Positions 15,806 through 25,207 of a stretch of 47,021 bases of DNA are shown in pieces. Location: assembly GCF_001579035.1 (NCBI RefSeq), contig NZ_KQ970285.1:210199-257219 (forward strand). Reading direction: 5' to 3'. The first letter of the stretch is position 1; each line of letters opens with the position of its first letter. This DNA comes from Streptococcus mitis (GTDB lineage Bacteria; Bacillota; Bacilli; Lactobacillales; Streptococcaceae). The notes beneath the pieces were generated by a model. The model searched no databases and had not been told where the DNA came from. It saw nothing but the letters and a program-made list of their open reading frames with translations. The translations under genes and the position numbers were made by a program.

Positions 15806-15826
15806 TTTAAAGGAGAAAATATAAAA

Positions 15827-16108
15827 ATGGGACGCAGTCTTAAAAAAGGACCTTTCGTCGATGAGCATTTGATGAAAAAAGTTGAAGCTCAAGCTAACGA
15901 CGAAAAGAAAAAAGTTATTAAAACTTGGTCACGTCGTTCAACGATCTTCCCAAGTTTCATTGGTTACACTATTGCAGTTTATGACGGTCGTAAACACGTA
16001 CCTGTTTACATCCAAGAAGACATGGTAGGTCACAAACTTGGTGAATTTGCACCAACTCGTACTTACAAAGGTCACGCTGCAGACGACAAGAAAACACGTA
16101 GAAAATAA
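15827..16108 (+). CDS. rpsS: 30S ribosomal protein S19
   Basis: The 93-residue S19 starts at ATG 15827 ([18 protein letters not shown]), seven or so bases after AAAGGAG; the longer in-frame extension from 15779 is rejected because it runs through the spacer hairpin. S19 is a 30S head protein that pairs with S13 at the A-site finger. Confidence 0.97.
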
Positions 16109-16119
16109 GGAGAACATAA

Positions 16120-16464
16120 ATGGCAGAAATTACTTCAGCTAAAGCAATGGCTCGTACAGTACGTGTTTCACCTCGTAAATCACGTCTTGTTCTTGATAAC
16201 ATCCGTGGTAAAAGCGTAGCCGATGCAATCGCAATCTTGACATTCACTCCAAACAAAGCTGCTGAAATCATCTTGAAAGTTTTGAACTCAGCTGTAGCTA
16301 ACGCTGAAAACAACTTTGGTTTGGATAAAGCTAACTTGGTAGTATCTGAAGCATTCGCAAACGAAGGACCAACTATGAAACGTTTCCGTCCACGTGCGAA
16401 AGGTTCAGCTTCACCAATCAACAAACGTACAGCTCACATCACTGTAGCTGTTGCAGAAAAATAA
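16120..16464 (+). CDS. rplV: 50S ribosomal protein L22
   Basis: The 114-residue L22 has the tunnel-lining beta hairpin ([21 protein letters not shown], about residues 88-108) without insertion or deletion, so it gives no sign of L22-type macrolide resistance. It sits 11 bp after rpsS and 12 bp before rpsC. Confidence 0.98.
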   Translation: MAEITSAKAMARTVRVSPRKSRLVLDNIRGKSVADAIAILTFTPNKAAEIILKVLNSAVANAENNFGLDKANLVVSEAFANEGPTMKRFRPRAKGSASPINKRTAHITVAVAEK

Positions 16465-16476
16465 GGAGGTAAAATC

Positions 16477-17130
16477 GTGGGTCAAAAAGTACATCCAATT
16501 GGTATGCGTGTCGGCATCATCCGTGATTGGGATGCCAAATGGTATGCTGAAAAAGAATACGCGGATTACCTTCATGAAGATCTTGCAATCCGTAAATTCG
16601 TTCAAAAAGAACTTGCTGACGCAGCAGTTTCAACTATCGAAATCGAACGCGCAGTAAACAAAGTTAACGTTTCACTTCACACTGCTAAACCAGGTATGGT
16701 TATCGGTAAAGGTGGTGCTAACGTTGATGCACTCCGTGCAAAACTTAACAAATTGACTGGAAAACAAGTACACATCAATATCATCGAAATCAAACAACCT
16801 GATTTGGATGCTCACCTTGTAGGTGAAGGTATTGCTCGTCAATTGGAGCAACGTGTTGCTTTCCGTCGTGCACAAAAACAAGCAATCCAACGTGCAATGC
16901 GTGCTGGAGCTAAAGGAATCAAAACTCAAGTATCAGGTCGTTTGAACGGTGCAGATATCGCCCGTGCTGAAGGATACTCTGAAGGAACTGTTCCACTTCA
17001 CACACTTCGTGCAGATATCGATTACGCTTGGGAAGAAGCAGATACTACATACGGTAAACTTGGTGTTAAAGTATGGATCTACCGTGGTGAAGTTCTTCCA
17101 GCTCGCAAAAACACTAAAGGAGGTAAATAA
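16477..17130 (+). CDS. rpsC: 30S ribosomal protein S3
   Basis: S3 (217 residues) begins at GTG after a perfect AAGGAGGT. The KH RNA-binding domain motif [15 protein letters not shown] is visible near residues 72-86. S3 lines the mRNA entry tunnel. Confidence 0.98.
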
Positions 17131-17133
17131 CCA

Positions 17134-17547
17134 ATGTTAGTACCTAAACGTGTTAAACACCGTCGTGAATTCCGTGGAAAAATGCGCGGTGAAGCAAAAG
17201 GTGGAAAAGAAGTAGCATTCGGTGAATACGGTCTTCAAGCTACAACTAGCCACTGGATCACTAACCGCCAAATCGAAGCTGCTCGTATCGCCATGACTCG
17301 TTACATGAAACGTGGTGGTAAAGTTTGGATTAAAATCTTCCCACACAAATCATACACTGCTAAAGCTATCGGTGTGCGTATGGGATCTGGTAAAGGGGCA
17401 CCTGAAGGTTGGGTAGCACCAGTTAAACGTGGTAAAGTGATGTTCGAGATTGCTGGTGTATCTGAAGAGATTGCACGCGAAGCGCTTCGTCTTGCTAGCC
17501 ACAAATTGCCAGTTAAATGTAAATTCGTAAAACGTGAAGCAGAATAA
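17134..17547 (+). CDS. rplP: 50S ribosomal protein L16
   Basis: The 137-residue L16 ([19 protein letters not shown]...) contacts the A-site tRNA. It starts only 3 bp after the rpsC stop; its ribosome binding site (AAAGGAGG) lies inside the 3' end of rpsC, so translation is probably coupled. Confidence 0.98.
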   Translation: MLVPKRVKHRREFRGKMRGEAKGGKEVAFGEYGLQATTSHWITNRQIEAARIAMTRYMKRGGKVWIKIFPHKSYTAKAIGVRMGSGKGAPEGWVAPVKRGKVMFEIAGVSEEIAREALRLASHKLPVKCKFVKREAE

Positions 17548-17556
17548 GGAGAAGGC

Positions 17557-17763
17557 ATGAAACTTAATGAAGTAAAAGAATTTGTTAAAGAACTTCGTGG
17601 TCTTTCTCAAGAAGAACTCGCGAAGCGCGAAAACGAATTGAAAAAAGAATTGTTTGAACTTCGTTTCCAAGCTGCTACTGGTCAATTGGAACAAACAGCT
17701 CGCTTGAAAGAAGTTAAAAAACAAATCGCTCGTATCAAAACAGTTCAATCTGAAGCGAAATAA
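17557..17763 (+). CDS. rpmC: 50S ribosomal protein L29
   Basis: The 68-residue, all-helical L29 ([21 protein letters not shown]...) lies near the tunnel exit. It follows rplP by 9 bp with an AAGGAGAA ribosome binding site. Confidence 0.97.
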
Positions 17764-17787
17764 TAGACTAGGGAAGGAGAAATTTCA

Positions 17788-18048
17788 ATGGAACGCAATA
17801 ATCGTAAAGTTCTTGTTGGACGTGTTGTATCTGACAAAATGGACAAGACAATCACAGTTGTAGTTGAAACAAAACGTAACCACCCAGTCTATGGTAAACG
17901 TATTAACTACTCTAAAAAATACAAAGCTCATGATGAAAACAATGTTGCCAAAGAAGGCGATATCGTACGTATCATGGAAACTCGTCCGCTTTCAGCTACA
18001 AAACGTTTCCGTCTTGTAGAAGTTGTTGAAGAAGCGGTCATCATCTAA
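17788..18048 (+). CDS. rpsQ: 30S ribosomal protein S17
   Basis: The 86-residue OB-fold protein ([21 protein letters not shown]...) is S17, a primary 16S rRNA binder. GAAGGAGA precedes the start. Confidence 0.98.
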
Positions 18049-18073
18049 TCAAACCTGAAAGGAGAAAACTGAA

Positions 18074-18442
18074 ATGATTCAAACAGAAACTCGTTTGAAA
18101 GTCGCAGACAACAGCGGTGCTCGCGAAATCTTGACTATCAAAGTTCTTGGTGGTTCAGGACGTAAATTTGCAAACATCGGTGATGTTATCGTGGCATCTG
18201 TAAAACAAGCTACTCCTGGTGGTGCGGTTAAAAAAGGTGACGTTGTTAAAGCAGTTATCGTTCGTACTAAATCAGGTGCTCGTCGTGCTGATGGTTCATA
18301 CATCAAATTTGACGAAAACGCAGCAGTTATCATCCGTGAAGACAAAACTCCTCGCGGAACACGTATCTTTGGCCCAGTTGCACGTGAATTGCGTGAAGGT
18401 GGCTTCATGAAGATCGTGTCACTTGCTCCAGAAGTACTTTAA
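18074..18442 (+). CDS. rplN: 50S ribosomal protein L14
   Basis: The 122-residue L14 starts [20 protein letters not shown] and has the usual [15 protein letters not shown] and [13 protein letters not shown]-like segments (here [11 protein letters not shown]). It forms an inter-subunit bridge and first member of the spc-type gene group. A 78-bp spacer with two hairpins follows. Confidence 0.98.
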   Translation: MIQTETRLKVADNSGAREILTIKVLGGSGRKFANIGDVIVASVKQATPGGAVKKGDVVKAVIVRTKSGARRADGSYIKFDENAAVIIREDKTPRGTRIFGPVARELREGGFMKIVSLAPEVL

Positions 18443-18460
18443 TTTTTAGAAACAAACTAG

Positions 18461-18496
18461 TCCCCTGGATTTACCTCCAGGGTGCCCTTATGGGCG
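18461..18496 (+). other. Paired hairpins in the rplN-rplX spacer
   Basis: CCCTGGA-TTTACC-TCCAGGG and GCCC-TTAT-GGGC stand back to back between L14 and L24, without a T tract. They resemble the other intercistronic hairpins in this operon. Confidence 0.5.
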
Positions 18497-18520
18497 TAAG
18501 AAAAATCAAGGAGAAACCTA

Positions 18521-18826
18521 ATGTTTGTAAAAAAAGGCGACAAAGTTCGCGTAATCGCTGGTAAAGATAAGGGAACAGAAGCTGTTGTCCTTACTGCCCT
18601 TCCAAAAGTAAACAAAGTTATCGTTGAAGGTGTTAACATCGTTAAGAAACACCAACGTCCAACTAACGAGCTTCCTCAAGGTGGTATCATCGAGAAAGAA
18701 GCAGCTATCCACGTATCAAACGTTCAAGTTTTGGACAAAAATGGTGTAGCTGGTCGTGTTGGTTACAAATTTGTAGACGGTAAAAAAGTTCGCTACAACA
18801 AAAAATCAGGCGAAGTGCTTGATTAA
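18521..18826 (+). CDS. rplX: 50S ribosomal protein L24
   Basis: The 101-residue L24 starts with the KOW-type [20 protein letters not shown] segment. It initiates 50S assembly. AAGGAGAAA precedes the ATG. Confidence 0.98.
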
Positions 18827-18849
18827 TCACGAAGGAAAGGAGAAGTATA

Positions 18850-19392
18850 ATGGCAAATCGTTTAAAAGAAAAATATCTTAATGAAGTAGTTCCTGCTTTG
18901 ACAGAACAATTTAACTACTCATCAGTGATGGCTGTGCCTAAAGTAGATAAGATCGTTTTGAACATGGGTGTTGGTGAAGCTGTATCAAACGCTAAAAGCC
19001 TTGAAAAAGCTGCTGAAGAATTGGCACTTATCTCAGGTCAAAAACCACTTATCACTAAAGCTAAAAAATCAATCGCCGGCTTCCGTCTTCGTGAAGGTGT
19101 TGCGATCGGTGCAAAAGTTACCCTTCGTGGTGAACGTATGTACGAATTCTTGGATAAATTGGTTTCAGTTTCACTTCCACGTGTACGTGACTTCCACGGT
19201 GTTCCTACAAAATCATTTGATGGACGCGGAAACTACACACTTGGTGTGAAAGAACAATTGATCTTCCCAGAAATCAACTTCGATGACGTTGACAAAACTC
19301 GTGGTCTTGACATCGTTATCGTAACAACTGCTAACACTGACGAAGAGTCACGTGCATTGCTTACAGGCCTTGGAATGCCTTTTGCAAAATAA
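18850..19392 (+). CDS. rplE: 50S ribosomal protein L5
   Basis: L5 (180 residues) binds 5S rRNA at the central protuberance. Conserved segments [28 protein letters not shown] and [18 protein letters not shown] are all present. Spacing to rpsZ is 17 bp. Confidence 0.98.
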   Translation: MANRLKEKYLNEVVPALTEQFNYSSVMAVPKVDKIVLNMGVGEAVSNAKSLEKAAEELALISGQKPLITKAKKSIAGFRLREGVAIGAKVTLRGERMYEFLDKLVSVSLPRVRDFHGVPTKSFDGRGNYTLGVKEQLIFPEINFDDVDKTRGLDIVIVTTANTDEESRALLTGLGMPFAK

Positions 19393-19409
19393 TATAGGAG
19401 GTAAATCTA

Positions 19410-19595
19410 ATGGCTAAAAAATCAATGATTGCTAAGAACAAACGTCCAGCGAAGTTCTCTACTCAAGCTTATACTCGTTGTGAAAAATGTGGCCGTCCAC
19501 ATTCAGTTTACCGCAAATTTAAACTTTGCCGTGTTTGCTTCCGTGAATTAGCTTACAAAGGACAAATCCCTGGTGTAACAAAAGCATCTTGGTAA
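19410..19595 (+). CDS. rpsZ: 30S ribosomal protein S14 type Z (zinc-binding)
   Basis: This 61-residue protein is the short, zinc-binding S14 form: cysteines at CEKC (24, 27) and CRVC (40, 43). The long non-zinc paralogue used under zinc limitation is not in this window. It follows rplE closely and precedes the longest spacer of the operon (284 bp). Confidence 0.97.
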
Positions 19596-19600
19596 TTTAA

Positions 19601-19699
19601 GATATCAAGGGCGTCAAAACTCTAAGTGAAAATAGGAAACTTGACGAAGAAACTGAAGTTTCTAGGAAAGTTTATCTTTTTCACACAGAGTTTAGCCCG
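19601..19699 (-). repeat. Structured intergenic element B, inverted copy (rpsZ-rpsH gap)
   Basis: Read on the minus strand, this matches element A closely: GGGCTAAACTC, TGTGAAAAAGATAAACTT, CCTATTTTCAC, GAGTTT, GACGCCC. The apical hairpin differs (GAAAC/GTTTC instead of AGTGTC/GACACT) yet still pairs. It lies head-to-head with element C. Confidence 0.78.
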
Positions 19700-19722
19700 G
19701 GTTCAGTTGGGCTTGCCAATTT

Positions 19723-19824
19723 GAACACGAGCTACAGCTTTGGCAAAAAAGACCAATTTGCTTTGGAGCATCGCTCCTGCATCAAATTGCCTATTTTCGC
19801 TCTTGCTGTTACGCTCTTTGTATC
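19723..19824 (+). repeat. Structured intergenic element C (rpsZ-rpsH gap)
   Basis: It has the same layout and about the same length as element A (GAACACGAGC start, CCTATTTTC core, CTTTGTATC end), but nearly every helix has changed on both arms: ACAGC/GCTGT, AATTT/AAATT, GGAGC/GCTCC. The internal loops (AAGACC|GCCTA) are conserved. Confidence 0.75.
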
Positions 19825-19879
19825 ATGTATTAACTAGCAAGTGCAACTTGCAAACTACTAGTAAGAGGAGAAAAACAAA

Positions 19880-20278
19880 ATGGTTATGACTGACCCAATC
19901 GCAGACTTCCTAACTCGTATTCGTAACGCTAACCAAGCTAAACACGAAGTACTTGAAGTACCTGCATCAAACATCAAAAAAGGGATTGCTGAAATCCTTA
20001 AACGCGAAGGTTTTGTAAAAAACGTTGAAATCATCGAAGATGACAAACAAGGCATCATCCGTGTATTCCTTAAATACGGACCAAACGGTGAAAAAGTTAT
20101 CACTAACTTGAAACGTGTTTCTAAACCAGGACTTCGTGTCTACAAAAAACGTGAAGACCTTCCAAAAGTTCTTAACGGACTTGGAATTGCTATCCTTTCA
20201 ACTTCTGAAGGTTTGCTTACTGATAAAGAAGCACGCCAAAAGAATGTTGGTGGTGAGGTTATCGCTTACGTTTGGTAA
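19880..20278 (+). CDS. rpsH: 30S ribosomal protein S8
   Basis: The 132-residue S8 ([23 protein letters not shown]...) is a primary 16S rRNA binder; in E. coli it is the translational repressor of the spc operon. ATG 19880 is chosen over ATG 19886 for its spacing from AGAGGAG. Structured elements lie on both sides of the gene (B and C before, D after). Confidence 0.98.
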   Translation: MVMTDPIADFLTRIRNANQAKHEVLEVPASNIKKGIAEILKREGFVKNVEIIEDDKQGIIRVFLKYGPNGEKVITNLKRVSKPGLRVYKKREDLPKVLNGLGIAILSTSEGLLTDKEARQKNVGGEVIAYVW

Positions 20279-20289
20279 TATTTAGCTCC

Positions 20290-20375
20290 CAATTTCTTTG
20301 TGACTCTTCGTTATCGTCTCTTGCCTAACCTAAAGTTATGCCTGCGAGACGATGCCTAGATTCACTTTGAAATTG
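20290..20375 (+). repeat. Structured intergenic element D (rpsH-rplF gap), divergent
   Basis: CAATTTC (20290-20296)/GAAATTG (20369-20375) and GTGA/TTCAC pair outside ATCGTCTC (20313-20320)/GAGACGAT (20346-20353). The 3' side CCTAGATTCACTTTGA parallels CCTATTTTCACTTTGA of element A, so it may be a distant member of the same family. Confidence 0.55.
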
Positions 20376-20391
20376 AAAACTAAATGTTCCT

Positions 20392-20413
20392 TTAAATCGA
20401 GAAATCGATTTAA
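20392..20413 (+). other. Hairpin with GAAA loop before rplF
   Basis: TTAAATCGA-GAAA-TCGATTTAA is a perfect 9-bp stem with a GNRA-type tetraloop about 50 bp upstream of the rplF start. It has no T tract. Confidence 0.55.
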
Positions 20414-20465
20414 CCCCGTGAAAACTGGCCATTCTGGCCTGACAATTTAACAGGAGAAAATAAAT

Positions 20466-21002
20466 ATGTCACGTATTGGTAATAAAGTTATCGTGTTGCC
20501 TGCTGGTGTTGAACTCACTAACAATGACAACCTTGTAACTGTAAAAGGACCTAAAGGAGAACTTACTCGTGAGTTCTCAAAAGATATTGAAATCCGTGTG
20601 GAAGGTACTGAAGTAACTCTTCACCGTCCAAACGATTCAAAAGAAATGAAAACTATCCACGGAACTACTCGTGCCCTTTTGAACAACATGGTTGTTGGTG
20701 TATCAGAAGGATTCAAGAAAGAACTTGAAATGCGCGGGGTTGGTTACCGTGCACAACTTCAAGGATCTAAACTTGTTTTGGCTGTTGGTAAATCTCATCC
20801 AGATGAAGTTGAAGCTCCAGAAGGAATTACTTTTGAACTTCCAAACCCAACAACAATCGTTGTTAGCGGAATTTCAAAAGAAGTAGTTGGTCAAACAGCT
20901 GCTTACGTACGTAGCCTTCGTTCACCAGAACCATATAAAGGTAAAGGTATCCGTTACGTTGGTGAATTTGTTCGCCGTAAAGAAGGTAAAACAGGTAAAT
21001 AA
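20466..21002 (+). CDS. rplF: 50S ribosomal protein L6
   Basis: L6 (178 residues; [17 protein letters not shown]..., C-terminal [14 protein letters not shown]) lies near the sarcin-ricin loop and factor-binding centre. The two-domain length is standard. ACAGGAGA precedes the start. Confidence 0.98.
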   Translation: MSRIGNKVIVLPAGVELTNNDNLVTVKGPKGELTREFSKDIEIRVEGTEVTLHRPNDSKEMKTIHGTTRALLNNMVVGVSEGFKKELEMRGVGYRAQLQGSKLVLAVGKSHPDEVEAPEGITFELPNPTTIVVSGISKEVVGQTAAYVRSLRSPEPYKGKGIRYVGEFVRRKEGKTGK

Positions 21003-21085
21003 TGTTGAGTGGTTGATTCTCAACCACCAACCTATTTTCCAACTTTGTGCATAGCACACGATTTAAAACTAAAGAGGTGAAAACT

Positions 21086-21442
21086 GTGATTTCAAAACCA
21101 GATAAAAACAAACTCCGCCAAAAACGCCACCGTCGCGTTCGCGGAAAACTCTCTGGAACTGCTGATCGCCCACGTTTGAACGTATTCCGTTCTAATACAG
21201 GCATCTACGCTCAAGTGATTGATGACGTAGCGGGTGTAACGCTCGCAAGTGCTTCAACTCTTGACAAAGAAGTTTCAAAAGGAACTAAAACTGAACAAGC
21301 CGTTGCTGTCGGTAAACTCGTTGCAGAACGTGCAAACGCTAAAGGTATTTCAGAAGTGGTGTTCGACCGCGGTGGATATCTATATCACGGACGTGTGAAA
21401 GCTTTGGCTGATGCAGCTCGTGAAAACGGATTGAAATTCTAA
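21086..21442 (+). CDS. rplR: 50S ribosomal protein L18
   Basis: L18 (118 residues) binds 5S rRNA. The start is GTG 21086 ([19 protein letters not shown]) with AGAGGTG upstream; the longer in-frame start at 21047 would precede the ribosome binding site. An 8-bp hairpin (GTGGTTGA/TCAACCAC) lies in the 83-bp gap after rplF. Confidence 0.97.
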
Positions 21443-21459
21443 TAGGAGGACACTAGAAA

Positions 21460-21954
21460 ATGGCATTTAAAGACAATGCAGTTGAATTAGAAGAACGCGT
21501 AGTTGCTGTCAACCGTGTTACTAAAGTTGTTAAAGGTGGACGTCGTCTTCGTTTCGCAGCTCTTGTTGTTGTTGGTGACCACAACGGTCGCGTAGGATTT
21601 GGTACTGGTAAAGCTCAAGAAGTTCCAGAAGCAATCCGTAAAGCAGTAGATGATGCTAAGAAAAACTTGATCGAAGTTCCTATGGTTGGAACAACAATCC
21701 CACACGAAGTTCTTTCAGAATTCGGTGGAGCTAAAGTATTGTTGAAACCTGCTGTAGAAGGTTCTGGGGTTGCCGCTGGTGGTGCAGTTCGTGCCGTTGT
21801 GGAATTGGCAGGTGTGGCAGATATTACATCTAAATCACTTGGTTCTAACACTCCAATCAACATTGTTCGTGCAACTGTTGAAGGTTTGAAACAATTGAAA
21901 CGCGCTGAAGAAGTTGCTGCCCTTCGTGGTATTTCAGTTTCTGATTTGGCATAA
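21460..21954 (+). CDS. rpsE: 30S ribosomal protein S5
   Basis: S5 (164 residues) has the dsRNA-binding-like N-terminal domain with [18 protein letters not shown], the loop linked to spectinomycin sensitivity, unaltered by eye. The [15 protein letters not shown] helix is also present. Confidence 0.98.
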   Translation: MAFKDNAVELEERVVAVNRVTKVVKGGRRLRFAALVVVGDHNGRVGFGTGKAQEVPEAIRKAVDDAKKNLIEVPMVGTTIPHEVLSEFGGAKVLLKPAVEGSGVAAGGAVRAVVELAGVADITSKSLGSNTPINIVRATVEGLKQLKRAEEVAALRGISVSDLA

Positions 21955-21967
21955 GAAAGGGGATAAA

Positions 21968-22150
21968 ATGGCTCAAATTAAAATTACTTTGACTAAGTCT
22001 CCAATCGGACGCATTCCATCACAACGTAAAACTGTTGTAGCACTTGGACTTGGCAAATTGAACAGCTCTGTTATTAAAGAAGATAACGCTGCTATCCGTG
22101 GTATGATCACTGCAGTATCTCACTTGGTAACAGTTGAAGAAGTAAACTAA
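21968..22150 (+). CDS. rpmD: 50S ribosomal protein L30
   Basis: L30 (60 residues; [22 protein letters not shown]...) starts at ATG 21968 after AAAGGGG. The upstream in-frame ATG at 21914 lies inside rpsE and is rejected. Confidence 0.97.
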   Translation: MAQIKITLTKSPIGRIPSQRKTVVALGLGKLNSSVIKEDNAAIRGMITAVSHLVTVEEVN

Positions 22151-22155
22151 TGAAT

Positions 22156-22189
22156 TTTTAGGGGATGTGCACTATACCATCCCCTAAAA
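22156..22189 (+). other. Strong hairpin in the rpmD-rplO spacer
   Basis: TTTTAGGGGATG (22156-22167) and CATCCCCTAAAA (22178-22189) form a perfect 12-bp stem with a 10-nt loop. There is no T tract after it. A second, weaker hairpin (GGGAGA/TCTCCC) follows near 22238-22256. Confidence 0.6.
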
Positions 22190-22295
22190 CTAGATATAGT
22201 CATCTATGATGACGTCGTATAGGCGAGTTGAGTGGGGGAGACAACCTTTTCTCCCTTATCGGCGCTAGCATTTTACAAAAGAGGAGAAAATAAAA

Positions 22296-22736
22296 ATGAA
22301 ACTTCATGAATTGAAACCTGCAGAAGGTTCTCGTAAAGTACGTAACCGCGTTGGTCGTGGTACTTCATCAGGTAACGGTAAAACATCTGGTCGTGGTCAA
22401 AAAGGTCAAAAATCTCGTAGCGGTGGCGGAGTTCGCCTTGGTTTTGAAGGTGGACAAACTCCATTGTTCCGTCGTCTTCCAAAACGTGGATTCACTAACA
22501 TCAACGCTAAAGAATACGCAATTGTGAACCTTGACCAATTGAACGTCTTTGAAGATGGTGCTGAAGTTACTCCAGTTGTTCTTATCGAAGCAGGAATTGT
22601 TAAAGCTGAAAAATCAGGTATTAAAATTCTTGGTAACGGTGAGTTGACTAAGAAATTGACTGTGAAAGCAGCTAAATTCTCTAAATCAGCTGAAGAAGCT
22701 ATCACTGCTAAAGGTGGTTCAGTAGAAGTCATCTAA
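22296..22736 (+). CDS. rplO: 50S ribosomal protein L15
   Basis: L15 (146 residues) has the Gly/Lys/Arg-rich N-terminal extension ([22 protein letters not shown]) and the C-terminal globular domain. It is 12 bp from secY. Confidence 0.98.
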   Translation: MKLHELKPAEGSRKVRNRVGRGTSSGNGKTSGRGQKGQKSRSGGGVRLGFEGGQTPLFRRLPKRGFTNINAKEYAIVNLDQLNVFEDGAEVTPVVLIEAGIVKAEKSGIKILGNGELTKKLTVKAAKFSKSAEEAITAKGGSVEVI

Positions 22737-22748
22737 GAGAGGTGACCT

Positions 22749-24059
22749 ATGTTTTTTAAATTATTAAGAGAAGCTCTTAAAGTCAAGCAGGTTCGATCAA
22801 AAATTTTATTTACAATTTTTATCGTTTTGGTCTTTCGTATCGGAACTAGCATTACAGTTCCTGGTGTGAATGCCAATAGCTTGAATGCTTTAAGTGGATT
22901 ATCCTTCTTAAACATGTTGAGCTTGGTGTCGGGGAATGCCCTAAAAAACTTTTCGATTTTTGCCCTAGGAGTTAGTCCCTATATCACCGCTTCTATCGTT
23001 GTCCAACTCTTGCAAATGGATATTTTACCCAAGTTTGTAGAGTGGGGAAAACAAGGGGAAGTAGGCCGAAGAAAATTGAATCAAGCTACTCGTTATATTG
23101 CTCTAGTTCTCGCTTTTGTGCAATCTATCGGGATTACAGCTGGTTTTAATACCTTGGCTGGAGCTCAATTGATTAAAACTGCTTTAACTCCACAAGTTTT
23201 TCTGACGATTGGTATCATCTTAACAGCTGGTAGTATGATTGTCACTTGGTTGGGTGAGCAAATTACAGATAAGGGATACGGAAATGGTGTTTCCATGATT
23301 ATCTTTGCCGGGATTGTTGCCTCAATTCCAGAGATGATTCAAGGCATCTATGTAGACTACTTTGTGAACGTCCCAAGTAGCCGTATCACTTCATCTATCA
23401 TTTTCGTAATCATTTTGATTATTACTGTATTGTTGATTATTTACTTTACAACTTATGTTCAACAAGCAGAATACAAAATTCCAATCCAATATACTAAGGT
23501 TGCACAAGGTGCTCCATCTAGCTCTTACCTTCCATTGAAGGTAAACCCTGCTGGAGTTATCCCTGTTATCTTTGCCAGTTCCATTACTGCAGCGCCTGCG
23601 GCGATTCTTCAATTTTTGAGCGCTACAGGTCATGATTGGGCTTGGGTAAGGGTAGCACAAGAGATGTTGGCAACCACTTCTCCAACTGGTATTGCCATGT
23701 ATGCTTTGTTGATTATTCTCTTTACATTCTTCTATACGTTTGTACAGATTAATCCTGAAAAAGCGGCAGAGAACCTACAAAAGAGCGGTGCCTATATCCA
23801 TGGAGTTCGTCCTGGTAAAGGTACAGAAGAATATATGTCTAAACTTCTTCGTCGTCTTGCAACTGTTGGTTCCCTCTTCCTTGGTGTGATTTCCATTTTG
23901 CCGATTGCAGCTAAAGATGTATTTGGTCTTTCTGATGTTGTTGCCTTTGGTGGAACAAGTCTCTTGATCATTATCTCTACTGGTATCGAAGGAATCAAGC
24001 AATTGGAAGGTTACCTATTGAAACGTAAGTATGTTGGTTTCATGGACAGAACAGAATAA
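22749..24059 (+). CDS. secY: Preprotein translocase subunit SecY
   Basis: SecY (436 residues) is the membrane channel of the Sec translocon. About ten transmembrane segments are visible, with the plug/first-helix segment VFRIGTSITVPGVN, the ALGVSPYITASIVVQLLQM helix and the cytoplasmic loop GIRPGKGTEEY-like VRPGKGTEEYMSKLLRR. It is a normal-length housekeeping SecY, not SecY2. It is cotranscribed with rplO and followed by a structured 150-bp spacer. Confidence 0.97.
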   Translation: MFFKLLREALKVKQVRSKILFTIFIVLVFRIGTSITVPGVNANSLNALSGLSFLNMLSLVSGNALKNFSIFALGVSPYITASIVVQLLQMDILPKFVEWGKQGEVGRRKLNQATRYIALVLAFVQSIGITAGFNTLAGAQLIKTALTPQVFLTIGIILTAGSMIVTWLGEQITDKGYGNGVSMIIFAGIVASIPEMIQGIYVDYFVNVPSSRITSSIIFVIILIITVLLIIYFTTYVQQAEYKIPIQYTKVAQGAPSSSYLPLKVNPAGVIPVIFASSITAAPAAILQFLSATGHDWAWVRVAQEMLATTSPTGIAMYALLIILFTFFYTFVQINPEKAAENLQKSGAYIHGVRPGKGTEEYMSKLLRRLATVGSLFLGVISILPIAAKDVFGLSDVVAFGGTSLLIIISTGIEGIKQLEGYLLKRKYVGFMDRTE

Positions 24060-24060
24060 A

Positions 24061-24085
24061 AGTATTTACGGAATCAGTAAATACT
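24061..24085 (+). other. Hairpin after secY
   Basis: AGTATTTAC and GTAAATACT form a 9-bp stem with a 7-nt loop directly after the secY stop; there is no T tract. Confidence 0.5.
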
Positions 24086-24142
24086 GAGGGAGTGGAGGTT
24101 TAAACTCTAACATTTGTGAGAGTTTGGTCTCCCCTCTTCTAT

Positions 24143-24196
24143 TTTGTTTTTAAATAGGGGTGAAAAGATTTTTTACTTCTATTTAAAAATAAAATA
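24143..24196 (+). other. 17-bp inverted repeat in front of adk
   Basis: ATTTTGTTTTTAAATAG (24143-24159) and CTATTTAAAAATAAAAT (24180-24196 by eye, within a base) pair at 16 of 17 positions. The right arm ends immediately before the AAGGAG ribosome binding site of adk, so folding could affect translation initiation. Confidence 0.55.
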
Positions 24197-24209
24197 AGGA
24201 GATCAGATC

Positions 24210-24848
24210 ATGAATCTTTTGATTATGGGCTTACCGGGTGCAGGTAAGGGAACTCAAGCAGCGAAAATCGTAGAACAATTCCATGTTGCACATATCTCAA
24301 CAGGTGATATGTTCCGCGCTGCAATGGCAAATCAAACTGAAATGGGTGTTCTTGCTAAGTTATATATTGACAAGGGTGAATTGGTTCCTGATGAAGTTAC
24401 AAATGGGATCGTAAAAGAACGTCTTTCACAAGATGATATTAAAGAAACAGGATTCTTGTTGGATGGTTACCCACGTACAATCGAACAAGCTCATGCCTTG
24501 GACAAAACATTGGCTGAACTTGGCATTGAACTAGAAGGTGTTATCAACATTGAAGTAAATCCTGACAGCCTTTTGGAACGTTTGAGTGGTCGTATTATCC
24601 ACCGCGTAACTGGAGAAACTTTCCACAAGATCTTTAACCCACCAGTTGACTATAAAGAAGAAGATTATTACCAACGTGAAGATGATAAACCTGAGACAGT
24701 AAAACGTCGTTTGGACGTTAATATTGCTCAAGGGGAACCAATCATTGCTCACTACCGTGCCAAAGGTTTGGTTCACGACATCGAAGGTAATCAAGATATC
24801 AATGATGTCTTTTCAGATATCAAAAAAGTATTGACAAATTTGAAATAA
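24210..24848 (+). CDS. adk: Adenylate kinase
   Basis: Adk converts ATP plus AMP to two ADP. The 212-residue protein has the P-loop [10 protein letters not shown] (residues 7-16), the AMP site segment [20 protein letters not shown] and the [21 protein letters not shown]. The LID has no cysteines, so it is the non-zinc form usual in streptococci. It keeps the conserved secY-adk-infA order. Confidence 0.97.
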   Translation: MNLLIMGLPGAGKGTQAAKIVEQFHVAHISTGDMFRAAMANQTEMGVLAKLYIDKGELVPDEVTNGIVKERLSQDDIKETGFLLDGYPRTIEQAHALDKTLAELGIELEGVINIEVNPDSLLERLSGRIIHRVTGETFHKIFNPPVDYKEEDYYQREDDKPETVKRRLDVNIAQGEPIIAHYRAKGLVHDIEGNQDINDVFSDIKKVLTNLK

Positions 24849-24862
24849 AGCGTTTTTCACAC

Positions 24863-24891
24863 TTGCAAAAATTCGCTATAAATGTTATACT
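24863..24891 (+). promoter_or_regulatory. Internal promoter for infA-rpmJ-rpsM-rpsK-rpoA-rplQ
   Basis: TTGCAA (24863-24868), a 17-nt spacer and TATACT (24886-24891) with a TG extension form a strong promoter between adk and infA. It would let the alpha-operon genes be transcribed independently of the S10 promoter. Confidence 0.75.
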
Positions 24892-24964
24892 GAGATAGTC
24901 TGACTTATAATTGTTGTCTCTGTGTCTAGAGGCATCGAATCGAAATTTATGGAGGTGCTTTTGC

Positions 24965-25183
24965 GTGGCAAAAGACGATGTGATTGAAGTTGAAGGCAAA
25001 GTAGTTGATACAATGCCGAATGCAATGTTTACGGTTGAACTTGAAAATGGACATCAGATTTTAGCAACAGTTTCTGGTAAAATTCGTAAAAACTATATTC
25101 GTATTTTAGCGGGAGATCGTGTTACTGTCGAAATGAGTCCATATGACTTGACACGTGGACGTATCACTTACCGCTTTAAATAA
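24965..25183 (+). CDS. infA: Translation initiation factor IF-1
   Basis: IF-1 is a 72-residue OB-fold protein that blocks the 30S A site during initiation. The start is GTG 24965 ([22 protein letters not shown]) after GGAGGTG; the upstream in-frame extension to 24911 runs through the 5' leader and is rejected. Length is the family standard. Confidence 0.97.
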   Translation: MAKDDVIEVEGKVVDTMPNAMFTVELENGHQILATVSGKIRKNYIRILAGDRVTVEMSPYDLTRGRITYRFK

Positions 25184-25207
25184 TCGAAAAACTTGGAGGG
25201 ATAAGAA

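Noticed and set aside
15779-15826. N-terminal extension of S19
   Set aside because: It passes through a spacer hairpin and the AAAGGAG ribosome binding site directly precedes ATG 15827.
24911-24964. N-terminal extension of IF-1
   Set aside because: It would translate the leader and the ribosome binding site; GTG 24965 gives the standard 72-residue protein.
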